DNA from: an uncultured Bacteroidales bacterium
GTDB lineage: Bacteria > Bacteroidota > Bacteroidia > Bacteroidales > F082
Assembly: GCA_905233445.1 (NCBI GenBank)
Contig: CAJOEP010000007.1
Coordinates: 126,525 to 190,524, forward strand
DNA length: 64,000 nt
Direction: 5' to 3'
Shown here: in pieces, positions 32,587 to 41,458 of the stretch
Layout of the letters: every line of letters starts with the position of its first letter
How positions within the stretch are numbered: position 1 is the stretch's first letter
Translations under genes and position numbers: made by a program
Notes under the pieces: generated by a model
Database searches by the model: none
The model's input: the letters and a program-made list of their open reading frames with translations, nothing else
What the model was told of the DNA's origin: nothing

Positions 32587-35193
32587 CTAATAATTTTTCA
32601 GCATCTTTTTAATCTCATTCAGCTTCATCAAAGCCTCAACCGGGGTTAATGTATCGATGTTTATGTTCAAAATGTCGTCTTTGATTTGCAAAAGCAGCGG
32701 GTCGTCAAGCTGGATGAAACTGAGCTGCATATTGTCGATTTGCTTGCTTTCCTTCACGGCTTCGTCGAGGTTGTCGTGCGAATGTGATTTCTCAAGCATC
32801 GAGAGCAGCGCGTCGGCTCTGTCGATGACTTTGCGCGGCATTCCGGCCATCGCCGCCACATGAATGCCGAAGCTATGGGCACTGCCTCCGCGTTTCAGTT
32901 TTCTCAAAAACACCACTTTGTTTCCGACTTCCTTAACCGTAACGTGGTAGTTTTTAATGCGCTTGAACGTTGCCTCCATCTCGTTAAGTTCATGATAATG
33001 AGTGGCAAACATCACTTTTGCACGCATGGTCGGATGCTCGTGCAGATATTCGGTGATGGCCCAAGCGATACTGATTCCGTCGTATGTGCTGGTGCCTCGC
33101 CCGATCTCGTCCAACAAAATAAGGCTGCGGTTCGACACATTATTCAAAATGGAAGCCGTCTCGTTCATCTCCACCATGAACGTAGATTCTCCTGACGAGA
33201 TGTTGTCGCTTGCGCCCACACGCGTGAAAATCTTGTCAACCAATCCGATACGCGCTTCAGCAGCCGGCACGAACGAGCCTATCTGAGCAAGCAGCACAAT
33301 GAGTGCCGTCTGACGCAGCAACGCCGATTTACCCGACATATTCGGACCAGTTATGATAATAATCTGTTGTTTCTCGCGATCAAGATATACGTCGTTGGCA
33401 ATATATTCCTCGCCAGCAGGCATCATCTGCTCAATGACAGGATGCCTACCCTCTTTAATATCAATGACATAGGAGTCATCGACAGTAGGCATGACATATT
33501 TATTGTTAAGTGCTATCAGTCCGAAATTGACCATACAGTCGATTTTTGCGACCAGGGCGGCGTCAAGCTGGATTGGAGCCACATATTCGGCTGTGGCGGT
33601 CACAAGTTCGGCATAAACCTTTTCCTCAATCACTTGGATACGCTCCTCCGCACCAAGAATCTTCTGTTCGTATTCTTTCAGCTCCTCTGTGATGTAACGC
33701 TCAGCATTTGTCAGCGTCTGCTTGCGGATCCACTCGGCAGGAACCTTGTCTTTATGCGTATTTGTAACTTCCAGATAGTATCCGAACACATTATTGAATC
33801 CCACCTTCAGCGACGAGATTCCTGTTGCCTCCATCTCTCTGCGTTGTATATTAATAAGGTAATCTTTGCCTGAACGCGACAGGTTTCTCAAATCGTCGAG
33901 TTCGGCATCCACACCGTCAGCAATGTAGTTGCCTTTTGAAGTCAGAGCCGGCGCATCGGGACGAATCTCTTTTTTTATTCTGTTTTTTATTGATTCACAA
34001 GGATTTAACTGCTCGGCAAAAGCTTTCACGGAAGCGTTATCGCTCTCCATGCAAAGGTCGCGGACTATTTTTATCTGTTCAAGGGCATGCGCCACCTGCA
34101 GCAACTCACGAGGATTCACCCTTGCCAACGACACTTTCGAGATAAGTCGTTCCAAATCACCGACTTGACGTATCGCATCCTGAAATTTTGCGATGACATC
34201 TCTGTTTTTATAAAAATAACCAACCACCTCATAACGCGCTTGTATCTGCTCTTTATTTTTCAGTGGAAGCGAAATCCATCGCCGCAGCAGTCGCGAACCC
34301 ATCGGCGACACGGTTTTGTCAATAACGTCGATAAGAGTCTTCGCATTGGGATTCGGCGTGTTAAGAAGCTCAAGGTTTCGGATTGTAAACTTATCAAGCC
34401 ACACAAACTGCCCCTGGTCGATGCGTGAAAGAGAAGTAATGTAATCAATCTTATCGTGTTGAGTTTCATGGAGATAATGTATAGCGACACCTGCCGCGAC
34501 AATGCCTTTTGGAAAATCATCGACACCAAATCCCTTCAAAGTAGTGGTATTGAAATGCCGTGTCAGAATATCGTGGGCATAATCGTCGGTGAAGACCCAG
34601 TCGTCGAACACCGTTAAAAAATACTTATCGCTGAAATTCTCAATAAATTCACGGCGTTTGTTGCGTTGGCAAAGCACTTCCGACGGGTTGAAGCTCTGCA
34701 GCAGCTTGTCGATATACTCATTGTTGCCCTGAGTAAGATAAAACTCACCAGTTGAGACATCCAGAAACGCTATTCCGCTCTCATTTTTCTCAAGATGTAC
34801 GGCAGCCAGAAAGTTGTTTTCCTTCTGCGACAGCACGTTATCATTATATGTTACACCTGGAGTAACAAGTTCCACAACACCTCTTCTGACAATTCCTTTG
34901 GCGGCCTTAGGGTCTTCAAGTTGTTCACATACAGCTACTTTTAAACCGGCGCGCACCAGTTTGGGCAGATATGTGTCGAGAGCGTGATGCGGAAATCCGG
35001 CCATCTCGGCACCTGCCGCAGCTCCGTTGGAGCGTCGCGTAAGCACGATACCAAGAATCTCCGATGACCTTATGGCATCCTCCCCGTAAGTCTCATAAAA
35101 ATCACCCACACGAAAGAGTAGCATCGCCTCGGGATATTTCGCCTTGAATGCGTAATATTGTTTCATCAAAGGGGTATCGTTGGAAGTAGCCAT
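32587..35193 (-). CDS. mutS: DNA mismatch repair protein MutS
   Basis: 868 residues, full length. The mismatch-binding N-terminus has the Phe-x-Glu motif in RVGDFYETYGEDA; the lever and clamp region spans about residues 280-580; the ATPase carries Walker A GPNMSGKSALLRQT, the ST motif SGESTFMVEM, Walker B LILLDEIGRGTSTYDG and the TFATHYHEL-like FATHYHEL. It recognises mispairs and recruits MutL. The promoter (35287-35294) is separated from the ATG by a leader holding seven tandem heptads (35203-35251), which could alter expression by length change. Confidence 0.97.
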   Translation of the reverse strand: MATSNDTPLMKQYYAFKAKYPEAMLLFRVGDFYETYGEDAIRSSEILGIVLTRRSNGAAAGAEMAGFPHHALDTYLPKLVRAGLKVAVCEQLEDPKAAKGIVRRGVVELVTPGVTYNDNVLSQKENNFLAAVHLEKNESGIAFLDVSTGEFYLTQGNNEYIDKLLQSFNPSEVLCQRNKRREFIENFSDKYFLTVFDDWVFTDDYAHDILTRHFNTTTLKGFGVDDFPKGIVAAGVAIHYLHETQHDKIDYITSLSRIDQGQFVWLDKFTIRNLELLNTPNPNAKTLIDVIDKTVSPMGSRLLRRWISLPLKNKEQIQARYEVVGYFYKNRDVIAKFQDAIRQVGDLERLISKVSLARVNPRELLQVAHALEQIKIVRDLCMESDNASVKAFAEQLNPCESIKNRIKKEIRPDAPALTSKGNYIADGVDAELDDLRNLSRSGKDYLINIQRREMEATGISSLKVGFNNVFGYYLEVTNTHKDKVPAEWIRKQTLTNAERYITEELKEYEQKILGAEERIQVIEEKVYAELVTATAEYVAPIQLDAALVAKIDCMVNFGLIALNNKYVMPTVDDSYVIDIKEGRHPVIEQMMPAGEEYIANDVYLDREKQQIIIITGPNMSGKSALLRQTALIVLLAQIGSFVPAAEARIGLVDKIFTRVGASDNISSGESTFMVEMNETASILNNVSNRSLILLDEIGRGTSTYDGISIAWAITEYLHEHPTMRAKVMFATHYHELNEMEATFKRIKNYHVTVKEVGNKVVFLRKLKRGGSAHSFGIHVAAMAGMPRKVIDRADALLSMLEKSHSHDNLDEAVKESKQIDNMQLSFIQLDDPLLLQIKDDILNINIDTLTPVEALMKLNEIKKMLKNY

Positions 35194-35202
35194 AGTATTT
35201 AA

Positions 35203-35251
35203 AGTTGTCAGTTACCAGTTACCAGTTGTCAGTTACCAGTTGTCAGTTACC
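35203..35251. repeat. Seven tandem heptads in the mutS leader
   Basis: Units read AGTTGTC, AGTTACC, AGTTACC, AGTTGTC, AGTTACC, AGTTGTC, AGTTACC without interruption, then a degenerate AGTAAGA. They start 10 bp upstream of the mutS ATG and lie between it and the promoter at 35287-35294. Confidence 0.9.
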
Positions 35252-35286
35252 AGTAAGAAGTCAAAAAATGCTCATTAATTAAGTGA

Positions 35287-35294
35287 CAAAATTA
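35287..35294 (-). promoter_or_regulatory. -7 promoter element of mutS
   Basis: Minus-strand TAATTTTG, about 93 bases before the mutS ATG. Divergent from the methyltransferase promoter at 35327-35334. Confidence 0.65.
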
Positions 35295-35326
35295 CAATTT
35301 TTTCACGAAACGGCCACAAAAAATCG

Positions 35327-35334
35327 TATTTTTG
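35327..35334 (+). promoter_or_regulatory. -7 promoter element of the SpoU methyltransferase gene
   Basis: TATTTTTG, 14 bases before the ATG at 35349. Because in-frame codons from 35283 lie upstream of and inside this promoter, the start is set at 35349. Confidence 0.75.
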
Positions 35335-35348
35335 CAAAATTTTTGATT

Positions 35349-35885
35349 ATGCGGAAGCTAACTATGCCCGAATTGAACCGGCTTGACATCACTGACTATC
35401 ATAACGTCAAGAAACTGCCAGTGGTTATTGTGCTTGACAATGTGCGCTCGATGGAAAATGTAGGCTCGTTTTTCAGGACAGCCGACGCTTTCAGGATAGG
35501 GGCTGTTTATCTGTGCGGAATCACCGCCCGTCCGCCTCATCGCGAGATTCACAAAACGGCACTTGGCGCTGACGAAAGCGTCGATTGGAGGTATTTCGAG
35601 ACAACCACGGAAGCCTGCGAGCATCTAAAATCGGAAGGATACAGGATTTTTGCCGTGGAACAGGTAGAAAACAGCATCAAACTCGACATGTTCAAAACAC
35701 CTGAAAAATCAGCGTATATCTTTGGTAATGAAGTGGATGGCGTTGACGACGCGGTACTCCCGTATTGCGAGCAGGCCATTGAAATACCTCAGGAAGGCAC
35801 AAAACACTCATTAAACGTGTCGGTCAGTGGCGGCATCGTGATGTTTCATCTTTTCAAAGACCTCAAGACAACTATCTTTAAATAG
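35349..35885 (+). CDS. TrmH/SpoU-family RNA 2'-O-methyltransferase
   Basis: 178 residues. All three SPOUT motifs are seen: motif 1 LDNVRSMENVGSFFRTADAF with the catalytic Arg, motif 2 YIFGNEVDGVDDAVL, and motif 3 LNVSVSGGIVMFHL, which form the SAM-binding trefoil knot. Short length and the lack of an N-terminal RNA-binding domain fit the TrmH/TrmL-like group acting on tRNA or rRNA; substrate is unknown. Divergent from mutS. Confidence 0.9.
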   Translation: MRKLTMPELNRLDITDYHNVKKLPVVIVLDNVRSMENVGSFFRTADAFRIGAVYLCGITARPPHREIHKTALGADESVDWRYFETTTEACEHLKSEGYRIFAVEQVENSIKLDMFKTPEKSAYIFGNEVDGVDDAVLPYCEQAIEIPQEGTKHSLNVSVSGGIVMFHLFKDLKTTIFK

Positions 35886-35930
35886 GATGATTTATTTTTT
35901 CTTTTTTTTCAATCATATTGAATTTTTTAT

Positions 35931-35938
35931 TATTTTTG
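35931..35938 (+). promoter_or_regulatory. -7 promoter element of the OmpA-like gene
   Basis: TATTTTTG, 48 bases before the ATG at 35987. Confidence 0.65.
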
Positions 35939-35986
35939 CAGTTTGAATTACTGGGAGTAAAAATTAATGATTAAAATTAAATAACT

Positions 35987-37282
35987 ATGAGAAAAATTAC
36001 TTTAAAATCATTGTTAATCATCGCATTAGCAATTATTCCTATGACTTTCTTGGGTCAGGAAAAAACACCTTACAACTACTGGTTTATAGGTATTGAAGGT
36101 GGTGCTACAACAATGTTGAGTGACAACGAATCGTTCATTATGGATCAGACAAGCTGGAATGCAGGTCTGAATGGCGGTTACATGCTCAAGAACACTTTGG
36201 CTATCTACGCAAACATCGGTTACGTGGATTTGAAAGGTAAAAACGGCGATTTCTTCAAGATGGAGGAATGCAACCTGTTCCAGGCAAACATCAACTTCGG
36301 TTATGATGTCCTCCAGCTCTTCCGCAAGAATCCTGACCGCAAGGTTTCCGTCATGCCTCACATCGGTTTGGGCGGTATCATGCACAGATCAAAGACATCT
36401 TTCTCGAACGGAACAACTATTTTGAACGGTTACAATGAAGACGATGCAATTCAAGGCAAAGGCATCGGCAAGAGAAAAATCGTTTATGACAACATATTCG
36501 GTCTCAATATCATGTACCGTTTCTCAAAGCATTTCGGTCTCAACATTGACTTTGTCACAGTGAAAACAGACACTGAAGGTCTTGATAACTACCAGCACGG
36601 CAAACACAGCGACTGGTACGGTTATGCAAACCTCGGCCTTTCATACAGATTCGGCCGCAAGGATGTCAAACCTTGCCCTGAATGCCCTGAATGCGAGCCT
36701 GATCAGGATGCAATCAACCAAGCTATAGCAGACGCTATCAAGGATTACATCGAAAACAATCCTTGCCCGGAACCGGAACCGGAAGTAGAAGAGGTTGAAG
36801 AAGTTGAGGCAACAGAAATTGTTTGGGAAGAGAAAGACATCCACCTCACATTCAAAGTCAACAAAGCCGACGTAGAGAAAACACAGGCCAACTACGACGA
36901 AGTCAAGAAGATTAGCGACGACCTCGACGCCGGAAGAGAAATCAGCGTAATCAGAACAGTCGGTTATGCTTCACCAGAAGGCAACGAAGAAAAGAACGCT
37001 AAACTCGCCGAAGCACGTGCCGAAGCAACATCTACATTCATCAAGGAAAACCTCGGTGAACAGGCTGAAGGCATCGATTTCGAATCAGAAGGCATGGGCT
37101 CAGACTGGGAAGGTTTCTATACAGCTCTTGAAAACTCAACAATAGCAAACAAAGCTGAAATTGCTGAGACCATCAAGAATTCGGAGAACCCAACAGCTAC
37201 CTTGAACAAGATGAGAGCTCAATATCCTGAACTCAACGAGATTCTCAACAACCTCAGAAGAACTCAGATTCTTGTCAAGTAA
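35987..37282 (+). CDS. OmpA-family outer-membrane protein
   Basis: 431 residues. Signal peptide to about TFLGQE; an eight-strand barrel occupies roughly residues 25-225 and ends with LGLSYRFGRK. A short cysteine-containing segment (CPECPECEP) and a Pro/Glu-rich linker follow (about 225-275), then a C-terminal OmpA-like domain with LTFKVNKADVE, GYASPEGNEEKNAKLAEARA and RAQYPELNEI, which would bind peptidoglycan. Codon use is strongly biased, consistent with high expression. Followed by a strong bidirectional terminator. Confidence 0.88.
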   Translation: MRKITLKSLLIIALAIIPMTFLGQEKTPYNYWFIGIEGGATTMLSDNESFIMDQTSWNAGLNGGYMLKNTLAIYANIGYVDLKGKNGDFFKMEECNLFQANINFGYDVLQLFRKNPDRKVSVMPHIGLGGIMHRSKTSFSNGTTILNGYNEDDAIQGKGIGKRKIVYDNIFGLNIMYRFSKHFGLNIDFVTVKTDTEGLDNYQHGKHSDWYGYANLGLSYRFGRKDVKPCPECPECEPDQDAINQAIADAIKDYIENNPCPEPEPEVEEVEEVEATEIVWEEKDIHLTFKVNKADVEKTQANYDEVKKISDDLDAGREISVIRTVGYASPEGNEEKNAKLAEARAEATSTFIKENLGEQAEGIDFESEGMGSDWEGFYTALENSTIANKAEIAETIKNSENPTATLNKMRAQYPELNEILNNLRRTQILVK

Positions 37283-37301
37283 GACTTGAAAGTAAATCAA
37301 C

Positions 37302-37329
37302 AAAAAAGCCTCCAATCGGAGGCTTTTTT
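37302..37329. terminator. Bidirectional intrinsic terminator
   Basis: AAAAAAGCCTCC, loop AATC, GGAGGCTTTTTT: a perfect stem with A- and T-tracts on both sides, serving the OmpA-like gene (plus) and the convergent deoxynucleoside kinase gene (minus). Confidence 0.92.
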
Positions 37330-37330
37330 G

Positions 37331-37969
37331 TTATAACACCAATCGGTGAATTCCTATATCGTAAGGCTGGTTGATAGCCTCGATAATTCTCTCATAATCC
37401 CTTCTGTTCGCGACGAAATCAATATTGTTTGTATCCAAAATCAGGATGCGCATGTCGGTCTGCTGTTTGATGAAATCAAAATAACCCTGCTGAAGATGCT
37501 CGAGATATGAGTCATCGATTTTCTGCTCGTAATCGCGGCCACGTTTGCGGATATTATATTGCAAATGATCCACATCGAGATAAAGATACACCATCAGCTC
37601 AGGCCTTGGAATATTTGAGAAAATGATATTGAAAAACCTTGAAAACAGGTCATATTCGTCGGGCTGAAGATTCTCACGCGAGAAAATCAGCGACTTTGCC
37701 ACATAATAATCGGAGATTATGAAATCGTGGAAGAGGTCGAGGTTGCCGAGTTTGTCCTTAAGCTGCTGGAAACGCAACGCGAGAAACGTCATCTCCACCT
37801 GGAAGGCGTATTTGTCGGGATTCCCGTAAAACTTGGCCAGAAACGGGTTTTTGTCGGGTTCAAACTCCTCAAGAATGAGTTTCCCATTGAAATCGCGTGA
37901 AATGTAAGACGAGAGTGTGGTTTTACCCGCACCCATCGTACCTTCTATAGCCACGTAGTTATATCTCAT
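37331..37969 (-). CDS. Deoxynucleoside kinase
   Basis: 212 residues. Walker A EGTMGAGKTTLSS near residue 10, the nucleoside-binding EEFEPDKNPFL, the DYYVAKSLIFSREN segment matching the DRS-type motif, and the lid RKRGRDYEQKI with arginines place it in the deoxyadenosine/deoxyguanosine kinase family, which salvages deoxynucleosides. It starts one base after the folK stop, so the two are coupled. Confidence 0.9.
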   Translation of the reverse strand: MRYNYVAIEGTMGAGKTTLSSYISRDFNGKLILEEFEPDKNPFLAKFYGNPDKYAFQVEMTFLALRFQQLKDKLGNLDLFHDFIISDYYVAKSLIFSRENLQPDEYDLFSRFFNIIFSNIPRPELMVYLYLDVDHLQYNIRKRGRDYEQKIDDSYLEHLQQGYFDFIKQQTDMRILILDTNNIDFVANRRDYERIIEAINQPYDIGIHRLVL

Positions 37970-37970
37970 A

Positions 37971-38468
37971 TCATAATATTTTTACAATACCAGTATCCTT
38001 ACATTCGTCAAGAAGCTGTATGTTTGTTTTTTTCAATATCGGATGGACATAATCGGGAGCCACGTCGCATAGCGGCAGCAGTGTGAAACGACGCTGGTGC
38101 AAACGTGGATGAGGTATTATAACATGTTGTTTTTCAACGACAAGATCATTCCCCCAATACAAAATATCAAGATCCATAGGTCGTGAAACGTACCCCTCAT
38201 GAGGTGTGGTGCGGTCACGTCCCAACTCTATCTCTATTGCGAGAAGCTCATCCATCAGCTCATCGGGCGACATTTCAGTGTCAACAACCACAACTTGATT
38301 TAAAAACCAGTGCTCAGCTTTAAATCCCCATGGCTCGGATTCGTAAAGAAGTGATTTTGCCACAATCTTGCCACACCTCTCCTCCATCAATCTACACGCC
38401 TGATTAACAAGAAGTTGGCGGTCGCCAAGATTTGAACCCAACAAAATGAAAACCGATTTCGAAGCCAT
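37971..38468 (-). CDS. folK: 2-amino-4-hydroxy-6-hydroxymethyldihydropteridine pyrophosphokinase
   Basis: 165 residues. The HPPK signature is complete: LLGSNLGDRQ at the N-terminus, SEPWGFKAEHWFLNQVVVV, and RPMDLDILYWG with the two metal-binding aspartates, then IPHPRLHQRRFTLLPL. It transfers pyrophosphate to the pterin in folate synthesis. -7 element TATATTTG at 38494-38501 (minus), 25 bases before the ATG, divergent from sppA. Confidence 0.95.
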   Translation of the reverse strand: MASKSVFILLGSNLGDRQLLVNQACRLMEERCGKIVAKSLLYESEPWGFKAEHWFLNQVVVVDTEMSPDELMDELLAIEIELGRDRTTPHEGYVSRPMDLDILYWGNDLVVEKQHVIIPHPRLHQRRFTLLPLCDVAPDYVHPILKKTNIQLLDECKDTGIVKIL

Positions 38469-38514
38469 GAAAAAATTTTTGCCTTACAAAATGCAAATAT
38501 AATGAAAGAAATCG

Positions 38515-38522
38515 TATCTTTG
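38515..38522 (+). promoter_or_regulatory. -7 promoter element of sppA
   Basis: TATCTTTG, 16 bases before the ATG at 38539. Confidence 0.7.
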
Positions 38523-38538
38523 AAAAAAATTTTAAACA

Positions 38539-40302
38539 ATGAAACAGTTCTTCAAATTCATGTTCGCCTCATGCCTCGGTTCGGCATTGATGCTCATAGT
38601 TTTGCTACTTATAACGATATGGATGGTGGGTTCCAGCTCCAAAAACACAGTGACTGTACAACCCAAAACGGTGCTATACATGAACCTCAACTACGACATA
38701 CCGGAGAGAACGACAGATGAGGATTTCACCTCGGCACTGCTTGGCCTGCGCGACGGCAACTCCGATATGGCCGGCTTGAACGACATCATAGAAAACATCG
38801 ATTACGCCAAAAACGACCCCGACATCAGCGGAATATTTTTGGAATTGTCATCTGTCGGCACTTCGACAGCAAATATCGAGGAATTGAGAAATCATATCGT
38901 AAGTTTCAGAGAATCAGGGAAGTTTGTGATATCTTATTCGGAGACGATGGCGCAAAACGCATATTATCTTGCCACCGCCGGCGATGAGATTTACATCACC
39001 CCTGACGGCATGCTCGACATCCACGGAATGGCTACGCAGGTGATGTTCTACAAAAACCTTTTGGACAAACTCGACATCGAGATGCAGATTGTCAGAGGCC
39101 CGAACAACAAGTTCAAAAGCGCTGTAGAACCTTATTTCCTTGACAAAATGAGCGACGCAAACCGCGAGCAGATGACCAAACTTCTCAACTCGATGTGGTA
39201 TAAGGTGGTGAGCGACATCAGCATTGCAAGAGGCATCGACATGCAGAGAATCAATGAGTTAGCAGATAATTTGTCATTGACATTTGACGCACAAGTAGCT
39301 CTTGACGAAAGATTCATCGACGGACTTGCTTATAGAGACGAGATCATTGCTAGAATAAAAGACTTGACTGGCATTGATAAGTCGAAGAAAATCAATATCT
39401 TAAACAATACTCAATATGCCGGCGCAAGACCTGCTCCAAAGGCAAAAGCCAATAAGATTGCTGTTATTTACGCCAACGGACAGATAATCGACGGTGAAGG
39501 CAACGACAACACAATCGGTTCTATCACCTTGTCGAAAGCCATCCGTGAGGCTCGTGAGAACAAAAAGGTGAAAGCCATCGTGATGCGTGTGAATTCACCT
39601 GGTGGCAGTGCGCTGGCCTCGGAAGTCATCCGCCGCGAAGTGGAGTTGGCCAAAGCCGAGAAGCCGTTCATCATCTCTATGGGAAGCTATGCCGCATCGG
39701 GAGGCTACTGGATTTCAACCGAGGGCGACTATATCTTCGCCGATCCAACGACTTTGACAGGCTCCATTGGTGTTTTCGGCACTTTCCCGAATGCCAAGAA
39801 ATTCCTCAATGAGACCGTGGGCTTGACTTTTGACGTGGTGAAAACCAACGAAAACGCTGACTTCGGAACCATTGTCGAACCTTTGACACCTTATCAGATG
39901 ACGATGTTGCAGAAACATGTTGGCAACACTTACAACGACTTCACCTCCTTGGTTGCACGCACTCGCGGTTTGCGCCAAAGCTATGTCGATTCAATCGGGC
40001 AAGGCAGAGTGTGGGCCGGCGTCGATGCCTTGGCACTCGGACTCGTTGACGAGCTTGGCGGACTCGATAAAGCCATCGCATACGCGGCAGAAAAAGCCAA
40101 TCTGACAGATTATTCGATAAAAAACTATCCGAAACAGAAAGACATGATGGAGATGCTGCTCAACGGAAGCGTTCCGGAGCCATACACCAAGTCATTGATT
40201 AAGAATAAATTAGGAAAGAATTACACATATCTCGAGACTTTTGAAAACATTTCAAAGCTCGATGGCGTGCAAGCACTCATGCCATTTTTGATTGTGGAAT
40301 AG
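38539..40302 (+). CDS. sppA: Signal peptide peptidase SppA, 67-kDa type
   Basis: 587 residues with one N-terminal membrane anchor (residues 10-32). Two tandem ClpP-fold halves: the catalytic Lys is in NNKFKSAVEPYF (about residue 195) and the nucleophilic Ser in ISMGSYAASGGYWIS (about residue 385). It cuts leftover signal peptides in the membrane as a tetramer. The acyltransferase gene follows after 7 bp. Confidence 0.94.
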   Translation: MKQFFKFMFASCLGSALMLIVLLLITIWMVGSSSKNTVTVQPKTVLYMNLNYDIPERTTDEDFTSALLGLRDGNSDMAGLNDIIENIDYAKNDPDISGIFLELSSVGTSTANIEELRNHIVSFRESGKFVISYSETMAQNAYYLATAGDEIYITPDGMLDIHGMATQVMFYKNLLDKLDIEMQIVRGPNNKFKSAVEPYFLDKMSDANREQMTKLLNSMWYKVVSDISIARGIDMQRINELADNLSLTFDAQVALDERFIDGLAYRDEIIARIKDLTGIDKSKKINILNNTQYAGARPAPKAKANKIAVIYANGQIIDGEGNDNTIGSITLSKAIREARENKKVKAIVMRVNSPGGSALASEVIRREVELAKAEKPFIISMGSYAASGGYWISTEGDYIFADPTTLTGSIGVFGTFPNAKKFLNETVGLTFDVVKTNENADFGTIVEPLTPYQMTMLQKHVGNTYNDFTSLVARTRGLRQSYVDSIGQGRVWAGVDALALGLVDELGGLDKAIAYAAEKANLTDYSIKNYPKQKDMMEMLLNGSVPEPYTKSLIKNKLGKNYTYLETFENISKLDGVQALMPFLIVE

Positions 40303-40309
40303 AATCGCA

Positions 40310-41458
40310 ATGATACCCGAACAGTTCGAAGACATAAGATCATATACCGATGAAGAGATTCCATCCGCAATGGAATACTTCACAAACGATGAGACATCTC
40401 TTTCGATGGCTAAGCTTGTGCTTCCCGGCAAGTCAGACGACGAGGTGAAGGATTTGTTGAGGAGTATTAAGACAACTGATGAGTTTCAGCACATCATGAT
40501 GACTCGTTTTGTCAAACTGATTGTTTCAACAACAATGAAAAGTGTTGATACTCAAGGTTTTAATCTTATTGACAGAAAAAAAGCATATCTTTTTACCGGC
40601 AACCATCGCGACATCACTCTTGATGCGTTCTTTTTGCAGATGTACATGCTTGAAAACGGGTTTGAGACTTGTCACATCGCTTTCGGCGACAACCTGATAT
40701 TAAACAATACCATTGACGTTTTCAGCAAGTCGAACAAGATGTTCAAGGTCTTGAGGTCGCAGAATGTCAGAGAGTTAGCGCAAAACTCGCAGCATCTATC
40801 CGATTATATCAGGTATCTCATCAGGGAAAACAAGACGGTGTGGATTGCACAACGCAACGGCAGAACCAAGGACGGCAACGACAAGACCGACCACGGTTTG
40901 ATAAACATGTTTTCGATGTCGGGCGACAGAACGGACTTTGTTTCGAACCTCGCCGAGCTGAACATCACGCCGATTGCAACGTCGTACGAATACGAGCCGT
41001 GCGCGATGATGAAAGCTCGCGAAAGCTATTTGAAAGAACGCGACGGCGTGTATGTGAAAAAACCGATGGAAGACATGGACAGCATAGTTTCGGGCATAAA
41101 AAAGAAAAAAGGCAGGATGAATATAGCTATCTGTCCTACAATCACTTACGACGACTTGAGACAGTTTGAAGGTGCCGACAAGCACGAGATTGTGCCGGCT
41201 GTCGCCTCAATGATTGACAAAAGGATTTACGAAAATTACCGGCTTTACCCCAATAATTATATCGCAAATGATTGGCTATCAGGAAGCTCCACTTTTAAAA
41301 AGCATTACACTCAGGAAGAAGAAGATGTTTTCAAAGCCTATTGCGACAAGATTTTCTCGAAACTTTATGAGGAACTCGGAAGCGAGGCTGAAAAACGCTT
41401 TACTGAGATTTTATTGGGAATTTACGCGATTCCAGTTGAAAACAAACTACATTGCTAG
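40310..41458 (+). CDS. PlsC-like acyltransferase, Bacteroidota type
   Basis: 382 residues. The acyltransferase motif is NHRDITLDAFFLQ, the variant NHRDxxLD form seen in many Bacteroidota proteins in place of NHxxxxD; block II includes RQN and WIAQRNGRTKDG (Arg and Gly for phosphate binding). The rest is helical with no predicted membrane segment. The likely role is acylation of a glycerolipid or related substrate at the membrane surface. The ATG at 40310 follows sppA by 7 bp; the upstream TTG overlaps sppA and is less likely. Its 3' end overlaps the convergent ABC-F gene by 12 bp. Confidence 0.8.
   Translation: MIPEQFEDIRSYTDEEIPSAMEYFTNDETSLSMAKLVLPGKSDDEVKDLLRSIKTTDEFQHIMMTRFVKLIVSTTMKSVDTQGFNLIDRKKAYLFTGNHRDITLDAFFLQMYMLENGFETCHIAFGDNLILNNTIDVFSKSNKMFKVLRSQNVRELAQNSQHLSDYIRYLIRENKTVWIAQRNGRTKDGNDKTDHGLINMFSMSGDRTDFVSNLAELNITPIATSYEYEPCAMMKARESYLKERDGVYVKKPMEDMDSIVSGIKKKKGRMNIAICPTITYDDLRQFEGADKHEIVPAVASMIDKRIYENYRLYPNNYIANDWLSGSSTFKKHYTQEEEDVFKAYCDKIFSKLYEELGSEAEKRFTEILLGIYAIPVENKLHC

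Noticed and set aside
35203..35251. CRISPR array
   Set aside because: Units are 7 bp with no spacers, and no cas genes are in the window.
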